Below are positions 1 through 4,846 of a DNA stretch of 7,462 nucleotides, in pieces (the stretch's first letter is position 1; each line of letters opens with the position of its first letter). A program made the translations under genes and the position numbers. The DNA is from JBOGWY01 sp050694015 (GTDB lineage Bacteria; Actinomycetota; CADDZG01; WHSQ01), in the NCBI GenBank assembly GCA_050694015.1, contig JBOGWY010000160.1, positions 1 to 7,462 of the forward strand. The letters run 5' to 3'. The notes under the pieces are model-generated. The model searched no databases and had not been told where the DNA came from. It saw only the letters and a program-made list of their open reading frames with translations.

Positions 1-2628
1 GATCAGGGGTTCGGCTATGCGGCGGGCCCGCCGGGTGATGCGTAGGTATTCCTCCTCGATCTCTTGCCGGGGCTGGGAGAGGTAGCCCATCGCGATGCCG
101 ACGGCTTCGAGATCCTCCGGCTTCGTCGGCAGCGCGTCGACCGGGCGCCCCACGAGGAAGAACAGACGGTTCCGGAGCCGGGACATGAAGCGATACGCCT
201 CGGTGAGCCGGCGCGCGTCGTCGTGCGGGATCAGGTCGAGCTTCGCCGCGGCTTCTAACGCTTCGATCGTTCCGGGAACGCGGAGCTCGGGATGTGCGTG
301 AGCCTGCTGCATCTGGATCATCTGGATCGCGAACTCGATGTCGGCGACGCCGCCCGGCCCCATCTTGATGTGGCGGCGCGGTTCGGTGCCGCGCGGGACG
401 CGCTCGCGTTCCATTCGCGCCTTGAGATGTCTGATCTCGGCAAGGGCGGCCTGGGTCACCTCGCCCGGGAACGCGCGTGGGCGTGTCATATCGATGAACC
501 TTGAACCCACCTCCGGATCCCCGGCCGCGGCGCGCGCCTTTATCAGCGCCAGGTGCTCCCACGGTTTCGCCCAGCGGTCGTAGTACTCGGCGAACGATCC
601 GAGCGAGCGTACGAGGGGGCCGGACTTGCCCTCGGGCCGCAGGCCCGCGTCGATGCGGAACGCCTGGCCTTCGGGAGTGATCTCGCCGATCGCTCGCATG
701 AGGCGCTCGGCGAGCGTTTCGGCCTCGTGCGCGGTCCCGTCGTGGACGAACATCACGTCGATGTCCGAGGAGTAGTTGAGCTCCCGGCCCCCCAGTTTCC
801 CCATGGCGATCACCGCGAACGACGGCACGGACCGGTCCTGGAGCGCGGCCTCGAGAACGGCCTCGGCGAGATCGGTCAGACCCTCGCCCACCGCCGTCGC
901 GTCGACGACTCCGCCGATGTCGGCGAGAGACACGCGCAGCATCTCGCGGCGCTTGAAGCGGCGGAGCGCATCGAAGCGCCGCTCGGGATCGCGCCATCCG
1001 AGCGACGCGATCGCCTCGCGCATCAGCCGGTCGCGATCCTTGGGTTCCCCGGGTCCGCGGGGATCGGCGATGAGCGCGACCTCCTCGGGCACGTGGGCGA
1101 GCACGTCGCTCAGGAGGCGGCCGCTCCCGAGCACCTTCGCGAGGAATTCGAGCCCGGGCGGGTTGTCTCGGAACGTGCCGAGCACGTCGACGCGGCTCTC
1201 GAGCGCCTCACCGAGAGTCAGGAACCCGAACAACCCTTCGTCGGGGAGGGGCGCGTTCGTCAGATGCCGGAGCAGTGCCGGGGTCAGGACGCGGAACAGC
1301 TTCGCGCGGCGTGACGTTCCCGCCACGAGTCCGTCGAGCGTGCGCGCGGCCCGATCGACGTCGCGGAAACCCAGAACCAAGAGCCGGTCCTTGAGCGCCT
1401 CGCGCGACAACCTCGTCGCCGACGGGTCTGCCAGCGTCTCGATCATCGGCCGGTAGAAGAGGCGCTCGAAGCGGTTCCTCACGTCGGCCAGCACGCCTCT
1501 GTGCGCGCGGTCGAAGCGTTCGAGCGCGCTCTCCGCCGGGGTGTCGCGGAATCCCATCGTGCGCGCGACGCGCGCGCGGTCCTCCTCGGCCGGCGGCAGA
1601 TGATGGACCTGACGTTCCTGCCACAGTTGCGCGCGGTGCTCGACGTTGCGCAACCAGCGGTAGGCGACCGAGAGACCGGCACCGTCGTCCTCGGCGATGT
1701 AACCGCCGTCGACGAGCGACGCGATCGCGTCCAACGTGTTCGCGGAGCGCACCGTCGCGTCGGACCCTCCGTGCACGAGTTGCAACAGTTGGATCGAGAA
1801 CTCGATGTCGCGGATCCCGCCGGGACCGAGCTTGACGTCATCGGCATCGGAGCGAGCCTTGCGCGTCGATCGCTGCGCGTGATCCTCGACGCGCTCCTTC
1901 ATCTTCCGGATGTTCTCGACCTCTTCGGCGCTCATCGCCTCCGGATAGATGAGCTTGCGCGTCTCTTCGATGAAGGTGGTGCCAAGTGCTGCATCACCGG
2001 CCGCCGCGCGCGCCTTGATCAATGCCTGGTACTCCCAACTCTTCGCCCAGCGCCGGTAGTACTCCAGGTATCCATCGAGCGACCTGACGAGCGCGCCGTT
2101 GCGTCCTTCGGGACGCAGGTTCATGTCGACGCGGAACGCTTGCCCCTCGGGTCCGAACTCGCTCAACGCCGACAGCACGCGCTCGGCGGCCTTCAGCGCG
2201 TCGGACCGCGCGGGGTCGGCCAGGAACATCAGGTCGATGTCCGACGAGTAGTTGAGCTCCCGGCCCCCGAGCTTCCCCATGGCGATGACGGAGAAACCGG
2301 CCGGTGCCTCGACGGCCTGCAGGGTGACCTCCAGGCAGGCATCGGCGAGGTCGCTCAGCGCGAGCCCGACACGCGGCAGCTCGATCTCGGAGGTGAGGTC
2401 GCGAGCGGCGATCTCGAGCAGCCTGCGCCGCTTCTCCGCCCTCAGCTCCGGGAACCCGCCCCGCTCCACCGCCTCCCGCATGATCCCGCCGTACGCCGCC
2501 TCACCCGGGAGGGGCCGCTCGAGGGCCAACAGCTCCACGGCCGAGGGGTCTCTATCGAGCACCTCGCTCAGCGACCGGCTCGCGGCCCGCACCGCTCGGA
2601 CGCGGTGTTTTCCCAGGTCAGGGTCCAT
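1..2628 (-). CDS. glnE: Bifunctional glutamine synthetase adenylyltransferase/adenylyl-removing enzyme GlnE, C-terminus cut by window edge
   Basis: GlnE adds AMP to, and removes it from, a tyrosine of glutamine synthetase according to nitrogen status; it is cytosolic. Reading the minus strand from ATG 2628 gives 876 codons with no stop. The duplicated architecture is clear. The N-terminal nucleotidyltransferase (adenylyl-removing) half has MGKLGGRELNYSSDID at residues 117-132 and GPGGIRDIEF near 268-277. The C-terminal (adenylylating) half has the same MGKLGG...DID motif at 609-624 and GPGGVADIEF at 757-766. AYRWLRNVEHRAQ (about residue 330) is another family signature. The last codons, YLRITRRARR, resemble the usual extreme C-terminus, so probably only a few residues are missing. 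The start is the only ATG, GTG or TTG in this frame before an upstream stop at 2701-2703. About 116 residues precede the first catalytic motif, fewer than I recall for mycobacterial GlnE. I recognise no Shine-Dalgarno. The divergent neighbour is nlpC. Confidence 0.96.
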   Translation of the reverse strand, partial: MDPDLGKHRVRAVRAASRSLSEVLDRDPSAVELLALERPLPGEAAYGGIMREAVERGGFPELRAEKRRRLLEIAARDLTSEIELPRVGLALSDLADACLEVTLQAVEAPAGFSVIAMGKLGGRELNYSSDIDLMFLADPARSDALKAAERVLSALSEFGPEGQAFRVDMNLRPEGRNGALVRSLDGYLEYYRRWAKSWEYQALIKARAAAGDAALGTTFIEETRKLIYPEAMSAEEVENIRKMKERVEDHAQRSTRKARSDADDVKLGPGGIRDIEFSIQLLQLVHGGSDATVRSANTLDAIASLVDGGYIAEDDGAGLSVAYRWLRNVEHRAQLWQERQVHHLPPAEEDRARVARTMGFRDTPAESALERFDRAHRGVLADVRNRFERLFYRPMIETLADPSATRLSREALKDRLLVLGFRDVDRAARTLDGLVAGTSRRAKLFRVLTPALLRHLTNAPLPDEGLFGFLTLGEALESRVDVLGTFRDNPPGLEFLAKVLGSGRLLSDVLAHVPEEVALIADPRGPGEPKDRDRLMREAIASLGWRDPERRFDALRRFKRREMLRVSLADIGGVVDATAVGEGLTDLAEAVLEAALQDRSVPSFAVIAMGKLGGRELNYSSDIDVMFVHDGTAHEAETLAERLMRAIGEITPEGQAFRIDAGLRPEGKSGPLVRSLGSFAEYYDRWAKPWEHLALIKARAAAGDPEVGSRFIDMTRPRAFPGEVTQAALAEIRHLKARMERERVPRGTEPRRHIKMGPGGVADIEFAIQMIQMQQAHAHPELRVPGTIEALEAAAKLDLIPHDDARRLTEAYRFMSRLRNRLFFLVGRPVDALPTKPEDLEAVGIAMGYLSQPRQEIEEEYLRITRRARRIAEPLI
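748..810. repeat. Internal repeat copy in glnE (C-terminal catalytic motif)
   Basis: This 63-nt stretch encodes the MGKLGG...DID motif of the adenylylating half. By my count it is identical at 59 of 63 positions to 2224-2286, in the same orientation and reading frame. It reflects the ancient duplication within GlnE, but the nucleotide identity is higher than amino-acid conservation alone requires. Confidence 0.8.
2224..2286. repeat. Internal repeat copy in glnE (N-terminal catalytic motif)
   Basis: Partner of the 748-810 copy, encoding the catalytic motif of the adenylyl-removing half. The two copies differ at four positions; three are codon-level differences in the motif (for example Val versus Leu after DID) or silent third-base changes. 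Confidence 0.8.
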
Positions 2629-2638
2629 ATCTGGGCCG

Positions 2639-2644
2639 AGCCTA
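2639..2644 (-). promoter_or_regulatory. Putative -10 box (TAGGCT) for glnE
   Basis: TAGGCT, a TANNNT-type -10 hexamer, lies on the minus strand 10 nt before the glnE ATG. Transcription starting 6-7 nt downstream of it would give a leader of only 3-4 nt. The same hexamer precedes glnA and nadE. No convincing -35 hexamer was found at 16-18 nt spacing. Confidence 0.45.
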
Positions 2645-2666
2645 CGGCGGCCCCGAACCCCTCCTT

Positions 2667-2681
2667 TGTGGACCGTCCACA
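2667..2681. promoter_or_regulatory. Perfect 15-bp palindrome, candidate operator
   Basis: TGTGGAC-C-GTCCACA is a perfect inverted repeat with 7-bp arms and a 1-nt centre. It lies between the divergent glnE and nlpC promoters, 22 bp upstream of the glnE -10 box and 33 bp upstream of the nlpC -35 box. Each arm contains TCCACA, so it also resembles two overlapping DnaA-box-like 9-mers. The binding protein cannot be told from the sequence. Confidence 0.4.
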
Positions 2682-2714
2682 GACATCTACACCCGTTTTC
2701 TCAGCGGGGTCGGC

Positions 2715-2743
2715 TGGACTCTCTTCGCGGTCTTCGCTAACGT
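2715..2743 (+). promoter_or_regulatory. Putative sigma70-type promoter of nlpC
   Basis: A -35 hexamer TGGACT (2715-2720, 4/6 to TTGACA) and a -10 hexamer TAACGT (2738-2743, fitting TANNNT) are separated by exactly 17 nt. Transcription would start near 2750, giving a leader of about 143 nt before the nlpC GTG. This is the best-spaced -35/-10 pair I saw in the intergenic region. Confidence 0.5.
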
Positions 2744-2781
2744 GCCCAACTTCATGCGCGCCGACGAGCGCGTTTCAGGCG

Positions 2782-2855
2782 GGCCCCAGAGGTCCGCTGT
2801 GGGGCCGGAGCAAGGCCCCGCCGCCCGAGATCGCGGCAGGTCGCCAACGGTGACC
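2782..2855 (+). promoter_or_regulatory. Structured nlpC leader with alternative hairpins
   Basis: Three stems can form. Stem A pairs GGCCCCA (2782-2788) with TGGGGCC (2800-2806). Stem B pairs GGGGCC (2801-2806) with GGCCCC (2814-2819), extended by a G-U and a G-C pair. A and B share the 2801-2806 strand, so they exclude each other. Stem C pairs GGTCGCC (2839-2845) with GGTGACC (2849-2855) across an AAC loop with one G-U pair. No U-tract follows any stem. This is a possible cis-regulatory RNA, but high G+C sequence makes chance stems common. I could not match it to a known riboswitch. Confidence 0.3.
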
Positions 2856-2881
2856 CGGCTCGGAGCGGCCCAAGCAAGCAC

Positions 2882-2887
2882 AGGAGG
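2882..2887 (+). promoter_or_regulatory. Shine-Dalgarno AGGAGG deciding the GTG start of nlpC
   Basis: A perfect AGGAGG lies 5 nt before the GTG at 2893. It supports this GTG over the later ATG at 2926, which would remove most of the signal peptide. It is the only strong Shine-Dalgarno among the gene starts in this window. Confidence 0.85.
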
Positions 2888-2892
2888 TTGTT

Positions 2893-3510
2893 GTGAACTA
2901 TTCGCGCACGGTCGCGGTCGCCGTCATGGGGTTGATCCTGACGGTCTCCGCGCCGGTACTTACGACGCGGGTCCGGGCTCATGAGATGTCCGATGTGAAC
3001 GCGCAGCAGAAACACATCGAGGATCGCGGGCGCAGTCAGATCGGCGCGCCGTACTCCTACGGCGGCGAGTCCCCGAGCGGCTTCGACTGCTCCGGCTTCA
3101 CGCGCTGGGTCTACTCGGAACACGGCGCGAACCTGCCGCACTCGTCCGACGCGCAGTTCGAGCTTGCGGGCGACAACGGCTACAAGCGCGTGTGGCACCG
3201 CAAGGCTCTCGAGGTCGGTGATCTCGTCTTCCACGACACCGGCAGCGGCCGCGTTGGACACGCAGGTCTCTACATAGGCGACGGCAAGTTCATCTCGTCG
3301 ACCTCGTCTGAGGGTGTGCAGGTGCGTTCGCTCTACGACTCCTACTGGGGGCCGCGTTGGGTCGGCGCGACGCGCGTACCGGCGACCAACGATGGTTCCG
3401 ACGAGCGGGGATCGAAGCGGACTTCAGAGCAGGGGGAGGTACCTGTCGACCTCATAGGGCGACACGTAGCCCTTGTACTCGTTCCACTCCGCCCGCTTGT
3501 TGCGGAGTAG
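2893..3510 (+). CDS. Secreted NlpC/P60 family peptidoglycan hydrolase
   Basis: Predicted cysteine peptidase that cleaves peptide stems of peptidoglycan outside the membrane; 205 residues. Residues 1-29 form a signal peptide: Arg5, a hydrophobic stretch 7-22, and a likely cut after VRA at 27-29. A single NlpC/P60 domain spans about 42-163, with DCSGF at 65-69 giving nucleophile Cys66, a DLVFH segment at 110-114, and VGHAGLYIG at 121-129 giving His123. In proteins such as E. coli Spr the third catalytic residue is a His 12 residues after the first His; here that position is Ser135 (KFISSTSS). No SH3, LysM or other wall-binding domain is present, so this is a minimal form. Residues 178-205 are encoded in the overlap with glnA on the other strand and look unlike a conserved domain. 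It starts with GTG behind a strong ribosome binding site, and it interrupts the glnE-glnA pair. Confidence 0.92.
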   Translation: MNYSRTVAVAVMGLILTVSAPVLTTRVRAHEMSDVNAQQKHIEDRGRSQIGAPYSYGGESPSGFDCSGFTRWVYSEHGANLPHSSDAQFELAGDNGYKRVWHRKALEVGDLVFHDTGSGRVGHAGLYIGDGKFISSTSSEGVQVRSLYDSYWGPRWVGATRVPATNDGSDERGSKRTSEQGEVPVDLIGRHVALVLVPLRPLVAE

Positions 3511-4767
3511 GTACTCGAAGACCTGCTCGCCGAGCGTTTCGGCAACGAGCTCCGAAGACTCCATCTCCTTGACGGCCTCGAAGAGGTCGTCGGGTAGTTG
3601 CGCAATGCCGCGCGCACGGCGCTCGCTCTCGGTCATCTCGTAGATGTTGTCGGTCGCCTCGGGCGGGAGCTCGTAGGCCTCGTCGATCCCCTTGAGACCC
3701 GCGGCCAGCATCACGGAGAACGCGAGGTACGGGTTGCAGGCGGGGTCGGGTGAGCGCATCTCGACACGGGTCGACTGATCCTTGCGCGGCTTGTACATCG
3801 GCACGCGGATCAGCGCGCTGCGGTTGTGCCGTCCCCAACACACGTAGACCGGAGCTTCCGTCACCGGGTAGCCGCGGCCCGTGATCAATCGCTTGTAGGA
3901 ATTCACCCACTGGTTGGTCACCGCGGTGATCTCGCGCGCGTGCACGAGCAGACCCGCGGTAAAAGCCTTGGCGACCTTCGAGAGGTGGTACTCGTCCGAC
4001 GAATCGTGGAACGCGTTCTCGTCGCCCTCGAACAGCGACAGGTGCGTGTGCATGCCGGAGCCGGGCAGATCGGTCGACGGTTTCGGCATGAACGTCGCGT
4101 ACATCCCGCGTTTGGCCGCGGTCTCCTTCACGACAAGTCGGTAGGTCATGACCGAATCGGCCATCGTGAGCGCGTCCGCGTGCCGCAGATCGATCTCGTG
4201 CTGGCTCGGCGCGACCTCGTGGTGCGAGAACTCCACCGGGATACCCATCCGCTCCAGCACACCGATCGTGTCGCGTCGCAGTTCCTGAGTCAGATCGAGC
4301 GGCGTCAGGTCGAAGTAACCGCCGTGATCGATCGGGGTGGGGTCGTTCTCGGACTTGAAGAGGAAGAACTCCATCTCGGGGTGCACGTAGAACGTGAAGC
4401 CGCGCTCCGCCGCCTTCTCGAGGTTGCGTCGCAGCACGTAGCGAGGGTCGCCCCAGAACGGACGCCCGTCGGGCGTGTAGATGTCGCAGAACATCCGGGC
4501 CGCGCCCTCGTCGCCTTCACCATGTGACGGAATGATCTGGAACGTCCCCGCGTCGGGCCGCGCCAGCATGTCGGACTCCTGCACCCGCGCGAAGCCTTCG
4601 ATCGCGGAGCCGTCGAACCCGATGCCTTCGTCGAACGCTTGCTCGAGTTCCTCCGAGGTCACCGCGAACGACTTCAGGAAGCCGAGCACGTCGGTGAACC
4701 AGAGCCACACGAGCCGGATCCCGCGTTCTTCGATGGTGCGCAGCACGTAATCCTGTTGTCTCTCCAT
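3424..4767 (-). CDS. glnA: Type I-alpha glutamine synthetase (GlnA2-like)
   Basis: Condenses glutamate, ammonia and ATP to glutamine as a cytosolic dodecamer; 447 residues, the size of the GSI-alpha class, without the roughly 25-residue insertion of GSI-beta. Visible motifs are the GFDGSAIEGF latch region (50-59), EMEFFLF metal-site glutamates Glu131 and Glu133, HHEVAPSQHEID (182-193), the KPSTDLPGSGMHTHLSL ATP-binding segment (229-245), NSYKRL (289-294), NRSALIRVP (315-323) and RVEMRSPDPACNPY (334-347). Arg61 in GFARVQESDM matches the feedback-inhibition arginine of Bacillus GlnA (Arg62). The flap glutamate is Glu304, but the loop before it (ITGRGYPVT) is five residues longer than the usual VPGY. 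Tyr376 in DNIYEMT occupies the position of the adenylylated tyrosine of GSI-beta, without the NLYDLPPEE context. The start ATG has no Shine-Dalgarno and sits 6 nt after a -10 box. Its 3' end overlaps nlpC by 87 nt, tail to tail. Confidence 0.97.
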   Translation of the reverse strand: MERQQDYVLRTIEERGIRLVWLWFTDVLGFLKSFAVTSEELEQAFDEGIGFDGSAIEGFARVQESDMLARPDAGTFQIIPSHGEGDEGAARMFCDIYTPDGRPFWGDPRYVLRRNLEKAAERGFTFYVHPEMEFFLFKSENDPTPIDHGGYFDLTPLDLTQELRRDTIGVLERMGIPVEFSHHEVAPSQHEIDLRHADALTMADSVMTYRLVVKETAAKRGMYATFMPKPSTDLPGSGMHTHLSLFEGDENAFHDSSDEYHLSKVAKAFTAGLLVHAREITAVTNQWVNSYKRLITGRGYPVTEAPVYVCWGRHNRSALIRVPMYKPRKDQSTRVEMRSPDPACNPYLAFSVMLAAGLKGIDEAYELPPEATDNIYEMTESERRARGIAQLPDDLFEAVKEMESSELVAETLGEQVFEYLLRNKRAEWNEYKGYVSPYEVDRYLPLL

Positions 4768-4773
4768 GTCACC

Positions 4774-4779
4774 AGCCTA
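4774..4779 (-). promoter_or_regulatory. Putative -10 box (TAGGCT) for leaderless glnA
   Basis: TAGGCT on the minus strand ends 6 nt before the glnA ATG at 4767, so transcription would begin at or next to the A of ATG. No good -35 hexamer sits 17 nt upstream (the bases read ACGCCG); that position is covered instead by the GlnR-like box. Together this suggests an activator- or repressor-controlled leaderless promoter. Confidence 0.6.
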
Positions 4780-4789
4780 AGACTCCCCG

Positions 4790-4805
4790 GTTTCATCGGC
4801 GTTAA
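4790..4805 (-). promoter_or_regulatory. GlnR-box-like site between glnA and nadE
   Basis: On the minus strand the sequence reads TTAAC-N6-GAAAC. The actinobacterial GlnR site is usually given as gTnAC-N6-GaAAC; only the weakly conserved first base differs. The site covers roughly -23 to -38 relative to the proposed glnA start and is centred near -49 for nadE. A second, degenerate unit (GTCTT-N6-GTGAC) follows with the expected 6-nt spacing but is a poor match. A GlnR-like protein is encoded at 6604-7293. Confidence 0.6.
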
Positions 4806-4811
4806 CTAGGC

Positions 4812-4827
4812 GTCGGGGCGTCCCGAC
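4812..4827. promoter_or_regulatory. Inverted repeat over the nadE -35 position
   Basis: GTCGGG (4812-4817) and CCCGAC (4822-4827) form a perfect 6-bp inverted repeat around GCGT. The left arm lies exactly where a -35 hexamer would sit, 17 nt before the nadE -10 box. It could be an operator for a regulator of NAD synthesis, or a chance repeat in G+C-rich DNA. Confidence 0.3.
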
Positions 4828-4834
4828 ACGGGAC

Positions 4835-4840
4835 TAGGCT
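4835..4840 (+). promoter_or_regulatory. Putative -10 box (TAGGCT) for leaderless nadE
   Basis: TAGGCT ends 6 nt before the nadE GTG at 4847, the same hexamer and spacing as for the divergent glnA. The only purine-rich stretch (GGAAG, 4841-4845) ends 1 nt before the GTG, too close to work as a Shine-Dalgarno, which favours a leaderless transcript. Confidence 0.6.
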
Positions 4841-4846
4841 GGAAGC

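Noticed and set aside
1..2628. glnE as a broken gene or pseudogene
   Set aside because: I translated essentially the whole frame: both catalytic motifs are in one phase and there is no internal stop.
2667..2681. Replication-origin DnaA boxes
   Set aside because: There is only a single palindrome with imperfect 9-mers, no cluster, no A+T-rich region and no dnaA or dnaN nearby.
2799..2821. GGGGCC/GGCCCC hairpin as an intrinsic terminator
   Set aside because: No T-tract follows, and its position inside the proposed nlpC leader fits a leader structure better than a gene end.
1501..2853. Long plus-strand open frame (450 codons) opposite glnE; similar ones at 553-1314 and 776-1456
   Set aside because: They mirror glnE codons on the other strand, as happens in G+C-rich genes. 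The translations are Arg/Ala-rich with no recognisable domain, while the minus strand encodes a complete known enzyme.
2750..2892. c-di-AMP (ydaO) riboswitch before nlpC
   Set aside because: The gene context is right, but I could not find the conserved GGGGUGAAUC-like and AGCUAACCUCGUAGGC-like strings. A covariance search would settle it.
2742..2984. Possible small upstream gene overlapping the start of nlpC
   Set aside because: No Shine-Dalgarno, no recognisable product, and it overlaps the nlpC start, which has a perfect AGGAGG.
3826..4527. Plus-strand open frame opposite glnA, and the minus-strand frame 4802-5515 opposite nadE
   Set aside because: Both are low-complexity His/Arg/Asp-rich shadows of strongly conserved genes.
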